From Candidatus Poribacteria bacterium (GTDB lineage Bacteria; Poribacteria; WGA-4E; WGA-3G): a stretch of 64,000 nucleotides of DNA. A program made the position numbers and the translations under genes. Each line of letters begins with the position of its first letter. Positions within the stretch are counted from its first letter, which is position 1. The notes under the pieces were generated by a model. The model saw nothing but the letters and a program-made list of their open reading frames with translations, was not told where the DNA came from and did no database searches. Positions 16,321 through 25,153 of this stretch are shown here, piece by piece. The stretch covers positions 60,057-124,056 of the forward strand of contig JAPPCZ010000029.1 in the NCBI GenBank assembly GCA_028824685.1, given 5' to 3'.

Positions 16321-19300
16321 ATGAAAAATCGTAGCATGCTTTTGGTTACATTCTTTACTTTTATCCTCTGCGGCATAAACATAGCACACGCACAAGGCAC
16401 ACTCGGACAACAAGCCTACGCCATCTTAGAAAATAAATGTCTCAACTGCCACGGTACCGGCGGTTCTTTTACAGAAAATCTGCTGATAGCAAACAGGGAC
16501 CAACTTATTGCAGGTGGCAGTGTTGTTCCGGGGAACCCGGATGCGTCACAACTCTATCTAAGGCTTATCACAGAGGATGTAGCGAAACGGATGCCACTTG
16601 CTCAACCTGCTTTATCTGATAACGCAATCGCGATAATTCGCGATTGGATCACACAAGGTGCCTCAGATTGGGAACCTGGACCTGTAACCGATTTCATTAC
16701 GACGGATATGATGCTGGACACGATTCAATCCCATCTTGATACGCTGGCATCTCATGAGCGTCCTTATGCGCGCTATTTTACACTGACGCATCTTTACAAC
16801 GCAGGTGAAACTCCTGAAAATCTACAAGCCTATCGGAACGCGCTTTCTAAACTGGTGAATAGTCTTTCTTGGGGACACGATATTATAAAGCCACACCCTA
16901 TCAACCCTTCACAAACACTGCTTTACATTGACCTACGCCACTATGAATGGGACGAGTGGGACACGCGCGATGATGTGTGGAAACGGATTGAACAAGACTA
17001 TCCTTACACCCTTGAATTCGACTTGGAAACGGAAGCCGATCGGTTCGAAAAACTCACACAGCTCCGACAAGATACCGGATCTACCGTGCCGTTTATTCAC
17101 GCGGATTGGTTTCTTGCGACCGCATCGCTCCCGCCCCTTTACCACGATATTCTGCGTCTACCGGATACCGACCTCGCCTTAGAACAACAACTCGGCATAA
17201 ATGTGGCACGGAATATACAGCAATCTCCCGGCATCCGCGTCGCGCGTGCAGGGATCGTTGATTCGGGTGTATCAAATAACAATCGCGTCGTAGAACGCCA
17301 CACCTCTGTATATGGTGCGTATTGGAAAAGTTACGACTTCGCAGGAAGTGTCGATGCACAGAATATCCGGACACACCCGCTCTCTTTTCAACACGATGGG
17401 GGCGAGATTGTTTTCAACCTGCCGAATGGACTACAAGCATACTACATTTCTGATGACAAAGGGAACCGCATTGATAAAGCACCCACCGATATTGTTTCAA
17501 ACCCTGCTGCAAGCGACCCTGCTGTGCGGAACGGACTGTCTTGTATCGGATGCCACACAGAAGGGATGAAGACGTTTGAAGATGTGATGCGAACAACCAT
17601 TGAGCTCACAGAAAACCCGAACTATGATAAAACACAAGCACTCCGCCTTTATGTTGGGCAAGATAAAATGGATAAACTCCTTGAACAAGATACCGAAAAG
17701 TATCAACAGGCACTTGTCAAAGCCACTGGTGCAGGATTTGAGGATATTGAACCGGTGCATCGTGCACACGAAGTGTTTGAACAACCGCTTGACGCAACAG
17801 ACGCTGCCGCTGCTTTAGGACTAAAGACAGAGGCTTTTGTGCAAGAGATACAGGATAAACAATCTTTACAAAACTTAGGATTAACGGCACTTTTAGGCGG
17901 CGGCACTATCAACAGGGACGCGTGGACGGCACAGTTTGCGGATATAGTTGCTGCACTCTACTCCGAGGATAGCACCATAGACCCGACACCTACACCAACG
18001 CCCACACCTATTGATGTTGCTTATATCCCAGATAAAAACCTATTGGTTGCCATTGCTGCTGCACTCGGCAAACCGAATGCTACAACGATAACAATCACTG
18101 AAATGGAAACATTGACGATTCTTATCGCAGACGATGCCGGTATACGTGATTTGACAGGGCTTGAGAAAGCAATAAAACTACAACGCATAGAGTTACGACG
18201 AAACGCAATCACCGACTTGACTCCCCTCACAGGACTCATCCGGCTGAATAACATAAAACTACGCGGGAACAATATCACTGACATATCACCGCTCGCAAAT
18301 CTAAAAAGTCTGGATTGGATCGGTCTTGAAGAAACTAATGTTACGGATCTGTCACCACTCAGCGGGTTGGTGCGTCTCAAAAACATAGAGATTGATAACA
18401 CACCTGTTACGGATCTATCACCACTCGCCAAATTACCAAGCCTCGAAGTTATCTCTGCTTGGGATACACGTGGTATCTCAGATTTTTCTGTATTAGCACC
18501 CGCACGCAGATTGAAAGAGATAAAGTGTTCTGGCAACAGGGATTTGACAACCCTTGACGCTTTACGTCAATTAAAAACATTAAAACGCTTGACAATAGGG
18601 CGCGCTGGTATCACAAACATTGAAGCACTATCCGAACTTACACAACTGGAAATGCTCAAGTTATGGGATAACCAAATCTCCGATCTATCGCCACTTCGCA
18701 ATCTAAAGAACTTGAAAATACTGCATCTTTCCTTCAACTTAATTTCCGATCTATCACCATTGGCAGAACTCACACAATTGAATGAGTTAAACCTTGAGCA
18801 TAACATTATATCTGATGTATCGCCATTGGCAAACCTAACAAACTTGACGCATTTGGACCTGAGAGAAAACGGAATCGCTGATTTTTCACCTTTAGAAAGT
18901 TTACCCCTGAGTGTGTCTATTAGACGTGAAAACAACATTACCTCTCTGTCAAGGGGAGGACCGAAAATAGAGGGGCCCTGGTTATGGATGACCGCACCAA
19001 TAGAGGGAAAATCTCCAGTAGATGCTGTTCGATCAGGAATAGATTTTCTCGCACAGATCAGCAACGGCACTGTCACTGAAACGGAAATCGCTACACACGG
19101 TGCGATAATAGCAAATCCTGTCGGCACAAAATCGTGGATACCAGGGAAAATATCACCAACAAGTAGTAATAATATCAATGCCCTCGTGAACAACATCGGA
19201 TTAGGCTCTGGTGATGTAGATAACCATGTCGCTTACGGTTCTATTCAATTAGATTCCCCAAAGCAACAGGAAACAACCATGCTCGTTGGAAGTGATGATA

Positions 19301-20547
19301 GTGTCAAGGTCTGGCTCAATGGGACTGTGGTTCACACAAACGCTGTGCATCGCGGTAGCGACGGTTATCAGGATGTATTTGCTGTTACTTTGAAACAAGG
19401 CATAAATGTGTTGTTAGTTGCTGTCTATGAAGGTGGCGGCGGGTGGAGTGGTTTCTTTGGTTTTGAGACTGGCACACAATACACCGTGTTACCACCTCAC
19501 GATAGGTTTTCACTTACGACAGATGCAACAGACTTCGCAGTTGACAAAACGTTTACGATTGATCTGAAGGTAGCAGATGTGTCTGATTTAGCGGGTTGGC
19601 AATCTGATATTCACTTTGATCCAGCAATCCTAAAAGTAAACAGCGTGAGGGAGGGCAACTTCCTAAAACAAAACAGCGGCAGAACACACTTTAGACGCGG
19701 CACCATTGATAACACGACTGGCAGGATCAACGGGGTGAGTTCTACGCGGACCACACAAGGCGGTGTAGATGGGGAGGGCACACTGTTATCCGTCACATTT
19801 ATCATCATAAATGCTGGAGAAACGCAGGTGACACTACACGGATTTGCCGCTGGCACAAGCACCGGAAAGACAATCACCGCAAATCCAACAGGTATATCTG
19901 TCGGTGTGAAAAAGATTGCGCCAGCATACCCACCCTATGATGTGAATGAAGATGGTATTGTCAACGTTACCGATGTGTTCTTAGTCGCCTCCGCGCTCGG
20001 ATATGTGAACCCGGACAATCCGCGTATAGATGTCAATAGAGATGGCGTGGTAGATAAGCATGATCTCATCATTGTTGCCCAACATCTTGATGAGGAAACA
20101 ACACCACAAGCACCTTTACACGCAACGCTGGGACATGATAACGCTGGTGCCGTGCAACACGCAATCGATATACTCAAACAAGCAAATGACGGATCGCAGG
20201 CATGGCAACAGGCAATAGAAAAACTTGAACAACTCACAGCTCTGTTGATACCTGAAAAGACAACACTGTTGGCAAACTATCCAAATCCGTTCAACCCTGA
20301 AACCTGGATACCTTATCAACTGGCAAAACCCGCAGATGTAACTATATCTATCCATGCGATAGATGGAACACACATTCGGACACTTGACGTTGGGCATCAA
20401 CCTATTGGTATTTATCAAGCGCGTAGTCGTGCTGCGTATTGGGATGGAAAAAACCAACTCGGTGAACTGGTCGCAAGCGGTCTCTATTTCTATACATTGA
20501 CAGCGGGTGATTGGACAGCTACCCGTAGAATGCTTATTGTTAAATAA
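16321..20547 (+). CDS. Secreted diheme-cytochrome / LRR / cohesin / dockerin fusion protein
   Basis: A 1408-residue exported protein. Order: signal peptide (about 1-24, ending AHAQ); a planctomycete-type cytochrome region with C40-L-N-C-H44 and a second C408-I-G-C-H412; a Thr-Pro linker (about 555-565); ISDLSPL-type LRRs (about 570-880); the GPWLWM sandwich domain shared with the previous gene; a cohesin-like domain (about 1060-1190, with DLAGWQSDIHFDPAILKV); a dockerin-like pair (DVNEDGIVNVTD, DVNRDGVVDKHD); and the common C-terminal YPNPFNPETWIPYQLA module. It follows the LRR gene by 11 bases and looks like a duplicate of it extended by cytochrome and cohesin parts. It may carry out extracellular redox chemistry tied to a surface scaffold; that role is inference. 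Confidence 0.9.
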   Translation: MKNRSMLLVTFFTFILCGINIAHAQGTLGQQAYAILENKCLNCHGTGGSFTENLLIANRDQLIAGGSVVPGNPDASQLYLRLITEDVAKRMPLAQPALSDNAIAIIRDWITQGASDWEPGPVTDFITTDMMLDTIQSHLDTLASHERPYARYFTLTHLYNAGETPENLQAYRNALSKLVNSLSWGHDIIKPHPINPSQTLLYIDLRHYEWDEWDTRDDVWKRIEQDYPYTLEFDLETEADRFEKLTQLRQDTGSTVPFIHADWFLATASLPPLYHDILRLPDTDLALEQQLGINVARNIQQSPGIRVARAGIVDSGVSNNNRVVERHTSVYGAYWKSYDFAGSVDAQNIRTHPLSFQHDGGEIVFNLPNGLQAYYISDDKGNRIDKAPTDIVSNPAASDPAVRNGLSCIGCHTEGMKTFEDVMRTTIELTENPNYDKTQALRLYVGQDKMDKLLEQDTEKYQQALVKATGAGFEDIEPVHRAHEVFEQPLDATDAAAALGLKTEAFVQEIQDKQSLQNLGLTALLGGGTINRDAWTAQFADIVAALYSEDSTIDPTPTPTPTPIDVAYIPDKNLLVAIAAALGKPNATTITITEMETLTILIADDAGIRDLTGLEKAIKLQRIELRRNAITDLTPLTGLIRLNNIKLRGNNITDISPLANLKSLDWIGLEETNVTDLSPLSGLVRLKNIEIDNTPVTDLSPLAKLPSLEVISAWDTRGISDFSVLAPARRLKEIKCSGNRDLTTLDALRQLKTLKRLTIGRAGITNIEALSELTQLEMLKLWDNQISDLSPLRNLKNLKILHLSFNLISDLSPLAELTQLNELNLEHNIISDVSPLANLTNLTHLDLRENGIADFSPLESLPLSVSIRRENNITSLSRGGPKIEGPWLWMTAPIEGKSPVDAVRSGIDFLAQISNGTVTETEIATHGAIIANPVGTKSWIPGKISPTSSNNINALVNNIGLGSGDVDNHVAYGSIQLDSPKQQETTMLVGSDDSVKVWLNGTVVHTNAVHRGSDGYQDVFAVTLKQGINVLLVAVYEGGGGWSGFFGFETGTQYTVLPPHDRFSLTTDATDFAVDKTFTIDLKVADVSDLAGWQSDIHFDPAILKVNSVREGNFLKQNSGRTHFRRGTIDNTTGRINGVSSTRTTQGGVDGEGTLLSVTFIIINAGETQVTLHGFAAGTSTGKTITANPTGISVGVKKIAPAYPPYDVNEDGIVNVTDVFLVASALGYVNPDNPRIDVNRDGVVDKHDLIIVAQHLDEETTPQAPLHATLGHDNAGAVQHAIDILKQANDGSQAWQQAIEKLEQLTALLIPEKTTLLANYPNPFNPETWIPYQLAKPADVTISIHAIDGTHIRTLDVGHQPIGIYQARSRAAYWDGKNQLGELVASGLYFYTLTAGDWTATRRMLIVK

Positions 20548-20895
20548 CCCAAGTTGCTACCTACAAGATATTAGACCTGCAAATGTCAATTTAATAGAGA
20601 AAAGTTCATTGTTGGTGAAATTTCGTAGCGCAAACTTTCAGTTTGCGTATTCATAGCACAAACTAAAAGTTTGTGCTACATAGATAGCAACTTAGGTTTA
20701 AATAGTGAATTATGAAAATAAGCGAACATTTTCTTGGCATTTGCGACGTTTGAAGTCGCGTAATTCATTGACAAATCAAGCAGCATGTGCGTGTAGCATG
20801 CTGCGCCTCAGACACTCTGTGGTAGACAAGGTTCTTAACCACGCCTACCGCAGTGTGCCGAAGTAATTCAAAATCTACAGTAAAAGGAGAATCTT
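20548..20895. other. Gene-free region with small palindromic repeats
   Basis: No coding region is supported. It contains the paired palindrome at 20625-20679 and a GCAGCATG...CATGCTGC inverted repeat at about 20780-20804, whose relative occurs near 52255. The AAAGGAGAATCTT just before 20896 is the ribosome site of the DUF362 gene. Confidence 0.7.
20625..20679. repeat. Palindromic repeat with 21-base inverted arms
   Basis: GTAGCGCAAACTTTCAGTTTG at the left pairs with the right arm ending AAGTTTGTGCTAC over about 19 of 21 positions; each arm is itself partly palindromic (AAACTTTCAGTTT). This is a REP-like unit. No gene overlaps it. Confidence 0.85.
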
Positions 20896-21855
20896 ATGGC
20901 TACGAATGCTACAAAAGTTGGTCTTGCCAAAACTGGCAGACGACGTTCTAACGTTTATGAGGCACTAAACAATATCCGAGAAGACATTACACCAAAAGTC
21001 CGTGAACAGGTGCTATTAAAACCGAATTTTCTCTCCAGTACGAATCAACTCGCTTCCTCACATGTTGATGTAATGCGTGGCGCGCTGGATTTCCTCCTTA
21101 GCACACCACAACCACCTGAAGAAGTCATTATCGCAGAAGGTGCGAATGAGTCTTTTTCTGGAGAGGCATTTCAAATATTCGGTTATGAAGCACTGCAGGC
21201 GGAATACGATGTCCCAATTCGACTCTTTGATCTACATCAAGAAACAGAATGGGTAGAGACAAAAGTATTTCTCTCTGGGCGGGAAGAGGATACAGTCCGT
21301 ATGCCGAAGACTGTTCTGGACTGTCCATGCACAATTTCTGTTGCCATCGCAAAAACACATGACGCTGGTGTTGTGACCCTTGCTATGAAGAATATGATAA
21401 TGGGAACGCTACACAAGGATGATCGGATTAAAATGCACGGCTATCACAGTCATGGTGATCGTGAGTTACCACGCGAAGCACAAACGCTTAATATTAATCT
21501 ACTTCGACTTTCACGCTATCTAAAACCTGATATTGCCATCGTTGATGGCACTGTTGGTTTGCAAGGTAACGGTCCGGGCGGCACTAATTCCGTTCCACTC
21601 GGTATCGCAGTTGCAAGTGGCGATGTGTTTGCAGCAGACGCTGTTACTTCAAAAACGATGGGATTTGAACCTATGGAGATTGGACTATTCCGTTATGCAG
21701 ATGAATTGGGTTACGGCACTGCGGATCTCAGTCAGATTGAGATTGTCGGACCTTCTGTTGAAGAAGTTGCTATAGCGTTTAAACCCCATGAAACTGCTGA
21801 ACTCCAGTTTCAATGGCAAGATGCTGAGTCTGGTGAATATCTTGCCGCAGACTAA
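20896..21855 (+). CDS. DUF362 domain-containing protein
   Basis: A 319-residue DUF362 protein. Typical features are VLLKPNFLSS near the start, then the segment around CTISVAIAKTHDAGVVTLAMKNMIMG and IVDGTVGLQGNGPGGT, with a final segment EPMEIGLFRYADELGYG. DUF362 members are poorly characterised; some carry an added ferredoxin domain, which is absent here. The start has AAAGGAGAATCTT directly upstream. It is monocistronic, flanked by repeat-rich DNA on both sides. The molecular function is not established. Confidence 0.88.
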   Translation: MATNATKVGLAKTGRRRSNVYEALNNIREDITPKVREQVLLKPNFLSSTNQLASSHVDVMRGALDFLLSTPQPPEEVIIAEGANESFSGEAFQIFGYEALQAEYDVPIRLFDLHQETEWVETKVFLSGREEDTVRMPKTVLDCPCTISVAIAKTHDAGVVTLAMKNMIMGTLHKDDRIKMHGYHSHGDRELPREAQTLNINLLRLSRYLKPDIAIVDGTVGLQGNGPGGTNSVPLGIAVASGDVFAADAVTSKTMGFEPMEIGLFRYADELGYGTADLSQIEIVGPSVEEVAIAFKPHETAELQFQWQDAESGEYLAAD

Positions 21856-21869
21856 AAACCTATTTTACC

Positions 21870-22298
21870 TTATAGTGAAATCCAAAAATATGTTTACACT
21901 CCCTGGTAGGTGCGGTTTCATGAAGATTAATTTATTAATTCGGTAATTTTTCATTATGCATATTTAGAATATTTTAAGTGCTCTTCAGTCCCGTAGGGAC
22001 GATATGTTTATAGCAGCACGGGCAACCTCATCCCTTAGTCCCGTAGGGACGATATGTTTCGCAGCACATCAACAATAAATATGCCGTTCCTACGGAACTC
22101 AAGAGGGTAGGGACAACATTTTTCTATAAACATTCCGTCCCTACCAAATCAACGCTATGAATGCGCGTATGGCATTCAGCGGGCCTAAAGAAATTACCGA
22201 AATATTTATTAATCTTCATCTAACCGCACGATTTACACAGGTTCGGTTAGGAAACCGAACCTACCGTCATGTATAAATAATTATGGATTCTACTATAA
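21870..22298. mobile_element. MITE-like element, family A (TTATAGTR...TACTATAA ends)
   Basis: A 429-base non-coding element. The left end TTATAGTGAAATCCA and the right end (inverted) TTATAGTAGAATCCA match at 13 of 15 positions. Inside are a palindrome array (21986-22149), a GGTTCGGTTAGGAAACCGAACC hairpin region near 22237, and a GAATGCGCGTATGGCATTCAGCG unit. The right end lies 20 bases before the start codon of the S1/P1-like nuclease gene. No transposase is present, so it must be mobilised in trans if at all. Confidence 0.65.
21986..22149. repeat. Forward-forward-reverse-reverse palindrome array, copy 1
   Basis: Two direct units with core TCCCGTAGGGA followed by CGATATGTTT (from about 21986 and 22036, 50 bases apart) are followed by two inverted units (core TTCCTACGGAA near 22085, and a decayed TCTATAAACATTCCGTCCCT near 22127). 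The same layout is seen at 43645-43816 and 52022-52174. Confidence 0.8.
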
Positions 22299-22318
22299 AC
22301 AACTCTGAGAGGAGAATT

Positions 22319-23188
22319 ATGAAACGTTTTCTTAACGTATTGATCCTGTTTTCACTTATCCTTACCACGCCCGCGTGGGCATGGTGGGGTGGCGGACACG
22401 ACATCTTAATTCAAGCGTCGGTAAAAACACTACCAGACGAACTACCAGAATTTTTCCGTTCTGCAACAGCAAAAAAAATGATTGCACATTGTGGTTATGA
22501 TCCAGATATATCAAAAAATAGAGATTTGCCACATGCACGCGCAGCCGAATACGGTGAACACTATTTTGATCTTGAACTTATCAAAGAAAATCCTGTCCCA
22601 ACGGATCGAGACGCTTTTATTGCGTTGTGTGCAGAAATGGGACTTAAACCCAGTAAAGTTGGATTTCTACCTTATGCAGTAGCAGAGTGGACCGAGCGAC
22701 TCGCCGTTGCTTTCGCAGAGTATCGCAAATGGCCGGATAATCCTATAATACAATATAAGTGTTATGTATACGCGGGTTTTCTCGGACACTATGCACAGGA
22801 TATGTGTCAACCTTTACACTTGACGGTACACTTTGACGGAATCGTTCAGAAAGATGGGTCGAAATTACATGGCGGTATCCATGAAAAAGTCGATGCGTCG
22901 ATTGAAATGTTGAAACTTGATCCAACTGAACTTGCTAAGAAGCAACAAGTTAAAATCGTTGGGGATTTGATGCCTGCGATTGTCCAACAGATAAAAGCTG
23001 AACACAGTTTAGTAGATCGTGTTTATGAACTTGTTGAAGATTATCAAGACTTAAAGAATCCATCTTCTGCTTTGTTTGATTTTACAAAAGAACGTTCGCG
23101 TGAAGCCGTGCGCTGGACAGCATCGTTATATCTTACTGCTTGGAAATTATCTGAGGATTTGAAACTACCGGGATGGCTTGAACGCTAA
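22319..23188 (+). CDS. Secreted S1/P1-like nuclease / zinc phospholipase C fold protein
   Basis: A 289-residue exported protein. The signal peptide ends at PAWAWW, leaving a Trp/Gly-rich N-terminus with GGGHD, where the N-terminal Trp and early His act as zinc ligands in the S1-P1 nuclease/PLC-zinc superfamily. Further ligand-like motifs are GHYAQDMCQPLHLTVHFDG and LHGGIHEKVDAS. The fold binds three zinc ions and cleaves single-stranded nucleic acids or phospholipids; which applies here is open. The start at 22319 has GAGAGGAGAATT directly upstream; an upstream in-frame ATG at 22283 lies inside the MITE end and lacks a ribosome site. Confidence 0.82.
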   Translation: MKRFLNVLILFSLILTTPAWAWWGGGHDILIQASVKTLPDELPEFFRSATAKKMIAHCGYDPDISKNRDLPHARAAEYGEHYFDLELIKENPVPTDRDAFIALCAEMGLKPSKVGFLPYAVAEWTERLAVAFAEYRKWPDNPIIQYKCYVYAGFLGHYAQDMCQPLHLTVHFDGIVQKDGSKLHGGIHEKVDASIEMLKLDPTELAKKQQVKIVGDLMPAIVQQIKAEHSLVDRVYELVEDYQDLKNPSSALFDFTKERSREAVRWTASLYLTAWKLSEDLKLPGWLER

Positions 23189-23312
23189 AAATAGTACGTT
23201 CATATACATACAGAATTTACAGATACAGGTAGGATTAGGTGATGCATCTAATCCTACTTGCCATTTATAAAGACACAGAAAACACATTTGGTGTAAATTG
23301 CAAAAATTTGGA

Positions 23313-23341
23313 TTGACTTCAGATTGATTCTGTGGTATCTT
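23313..23341 (+). promoter_or_regulatory. Candidate promoter for the sulfur-relay genes
   Basis: TTGACT at 23313-23318 and TATCTT at 23336-23341, 17 bases apart. The expected transcription start would fall at about 23348, almost on the ATG at 23349, so the first gene may be translated from a leaderless or very short-leader mRNA. Confidence 0.45.
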
Positions 23342-23348
23342 TATGTGT

Positions 23349-23612
23349 ATGGAAGAAACAAACATTTTACCTGATATTAATCCAGATGCGGTTTTCGATT
23401 TAGGAGAACTCGGATGTGGTGACCTTATTATCGCACTATTGAAATCCATGAGAACTCTTGAGTCGGGACAGATTGCACAAGTTCGCGCGGTGGATCCAGG
23501 CGCACCTGTGGACATCGCGGCATGGTGCAATATGAAAGGCAATGAACTTCTCGCAGATTGTTGCGGTGAAGACAATGCCTATTTTTATATTAAAAAAGGA
23601 GAAAATTCCTAA
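23349..23612 (+). CDS. TusA-family sulfur carrier protein
   Basis: An 87-residue TusA-like protein. The central D-L-G-E-L-G-C-G-D-L-I segment replaces the usual CPxP motif: the first cysteine is kept but the prolines are lost. The later A-W-C-N-M-x-G-N-E-L-L matches the family AWCRxTGHELL box. TusA proteins carry persulfide sulfur to thiolation or oxidation enzymes. The start could also be ATG 23343. Its stop overlaps the next start by one base (TAATG), so it is translationally coupled to the DsrE gene. Loss of CPxP suggests altered partner choice. Confidence 0.8.
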   Translation: MEETNILPDINPDAVFDLGELGCGDLIIALLKSMRTLESGQIAQVRAVDPGAPVDIAAWCNMKGNELLADCCGEDNAYFYIKKGENS

Positions 23613-23971
23613 TGGCTAAGCTGATGATTAGCATAACACATGCGAAAGATAACACGGATAAAGCGACAGTCGGTTTTGTCGTCGCGAACGCATCCGTTGC
23701 ATCCGGCGTTGAAACGGTTGTGTTCCTCAGTACTGAGGGCGTGCATCTTTCGCAAAACGGTTACGCCGATGATATTCACGAAGAAGGTTTCGCACCGCTA
23801 CAACAACTCATGTCAGATTTCGTTGAAGTCGGTGGAACAATTTGGGTCTGTTCCCCATGCTTCAAAAAGCGTAGTCTTGATGAAGATAACTTGGTGGATA
23901 GCGCGTTAATAGTTGGTGGTGCTAAGGCTGTTGAATTCTTGACCACTGGTGGTTCGAGCATTACCTATTGA
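23612..23971 (+). CDS. DsrE family sulfur-relay protein
   Basis: A 119-residue protein of the DsrE/DsrF-like fold. It has the ITHAKDNTDKATVGFVVANAS N-terminal strand-helix, GVETVVFLSTEGVHLS, and WVCSPCFKKR with two cysteines (C-x-x-C), the probable sulfur-handling site, ending GAKAVEFLTTGGSSITY. It is coupled to the TusA-like gene by a one-base overlap, which is the known partnership of TusA and DsrE proteins in sulfur transfer. It has no other Dsr genes nearby, so a role in dissimilatory sulfur metabolism is not shown. Confidence 0.87.
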   Translation: MAKLMISITHAKDNTDKATVGFVVANASVASGVETVVFLSTEGVHLSQNGYADDIHEEGFAPLQQLMSDFVEVGGTIWVCSPCFKKRSLDEDNLVDSALIVGGAKAVEFLTTGGSSITY

Positions 23972-24016
23972 CATCGGAAAAAGGAGTTCCTGCTAACTGC
24001 AGCAGAAACATCCATC

Positions 24017-24140
24017 CAGGATCAGTTGAATCCTGAGCCTGATCAAAGAGACTCCCTCCCGCTGTGGAATAGGTTTTCTTACGAAAGTTTAATGAGTATG
24101 TTCATTACTTTGTTGGTACACCTACCAGGGAGGGTTTCTC
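24017..24140. other. Candidate structured RNA or large hairpin between the sulfur genes
   Basis: The 319-base gap 23972-24290 has no gene. Within it, GAGACTCCCTCCC (24048-24060) pairs with GGGAGGGTTTCTC (24128-24140) at 11 of 13 positions around a 67-base loop, and CAGGAT...ATCCTG plus GATCAG...CTGATC form smaller stems just upstream. It could be a leader of the TusA-OsmC gene, a decayed repeat element or chance. No known riboswitch consensus was recognised. Confidence 0.35.
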
Positions 24141-24290
24141 ATTTCAGATACTTCAAAAATAGCATATCCAAATTATAATCCATTATAACCTACCTAAAAC
24201 ACTTTATTAAGTCCTTCTAAAATACACAAAACTTTCATCACAAAATATTCTTATCTCAGATTTCAAAAATATAATAGGTTTAAATAGCAA

Positions 24291-25031
24291 ATGCGAGAAG
24301 AAGACTTACAAGCGCCTGATTCACTTCAGACTCCTCATATATGCGAAGGCGGAAACCTTGACTGCGGTTCTGGACTACTTTTACTTATTCGGAAATCTAT
24401 GGAAAAAGTGCCAGATGGAGAAGTGTTAGAAATTCGAAGTACAGAGATCAGCGTCAAAGAAGACCTACCCGCATGGTGTCGGATGACCGAAAATCCTTAC
24501 CTTGGATGGCGACCATCACCAGAACATAACAAATACTTCGTGCGTCGTGGCGAAGCGGAACAGGATGCGGATGCTGCTTATGAACAAGCGCGAGACTACA
24601 AGTGGCAAACGCGTATCCATTGGGATGGCGGACTACAAGCGAAAGTTTTTTGCAGAAATCATTCGTGGTCGGTGGGGCAACCTGCAAGTTTTGATGTGCG
24701 AGATGCCGCGCCAAGTGCAGTGGAGTACGTCCTCGGTGCGCTTGGCGCATGCTTAGCGATGGGGTTCCAGATTCGCGCATCACAGCAGAAAATTGAAATT
24801 GATGAATTGGAAATCTCTCTAAGCGGTCAGATTGACAATATTTTCGTTTTTCTCGGCACAGAACAGGACGGACATAGCGGTTTTAAAGAGGTGCGCGGCA
24901 CAATCTATGTCGCATCGGATGCGGATGACGAAGTATTAGAAAAACTTTGGGAGGAAACTCTCGCTGCCTCTCCCGTAACGAACACACTGACGCGTGATGT
25001 TGATATTGATGTTGACCTACGCGTGATATAA
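24291..25031 (+). CDS. TusA-OsmC fusion protein
   Basis: A 246-residue two-domain protein. Residues 1-90 are TusA-like (L-D-C-G-S-G-L-L-L with the first Cys kept, then LPAWCRMTENPYLGW). Residues 105-246 are an OsmC-like domain (FDVRDAAPSAVEYVLGALGACLAMGFQ, with the conserved Cys, ending ASPVTNTLTRDVDIDV). OsmC domains reduce peroxides or bind thiols, so the fusion joins a sulfur carrier with a thiol peroxidase-like unit. It lies downstream of TusA-DsrE and is probably part of the same functional set. Its own ribosome site is weak, and the 319-base gap may hold a promoter or leader. Confidence 0.85.
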   Translation: MREEDLQAPDSLQTPHICEGGNLDCGSGLLLLIRKSMEKVPDGEVLEIRSTEISVKEDLPAWCRMTENPYLGWRPSPEHNKYFVRRGEAEQDADAAYEQARDYKWQTRIHWDGGLQAKVFCRNHSWSVGQPASFDVRDAAPSAVEYVLGALGACLAMGFQIRASQQKIEIDELEISLSGQIDNIFVFLGTEQDGHSGFKEVRGTIYVASDADDEVLEKLWEETLAASPVTNTLTRDVDIDVDLRVI

Positions 25032-25059
25032 GATCAGAATTGACACAGGAGGAACGATT

Positions 25060-25134
25060 ATGACGCAGCTTCTTAAAAAAGTACTCACTGAGGTATATAA
25101 ACTGCCTCCCGAAAAACAGGATGCCATCGCTTGA
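25060..25134 (+). pseudogene. Truncated antitoxin-like reading frame
   Basis: A 24-codon frame with a good ribosome site (AGGAGGAACGATT) starts MTQLLKKVLTEVYKLPPEKQDAIA and stops. This resembles the N-terminus of small antitoxin-type proteins that normally continue with a helix of the form SLILEEL. Here the stop is followed by codons reading ILGDF, so a point change or small deletion probably truncated it. It lies 19 bases before the intact DUF433 antitoxin gene and may now act only as a leader peptide. Confidence 0.45.
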
Positions 25135-25153
25135 ATCTTAGGAGATTTTAATT

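Noticed and set aside
21986..22060. Two 24-base repeats with about 26 bases between, resembling a minimal CRISPR array
   Set aside because: Only two direct copies occur per locus, the next two are inverted, cores vary between loci and no cas genes are present.
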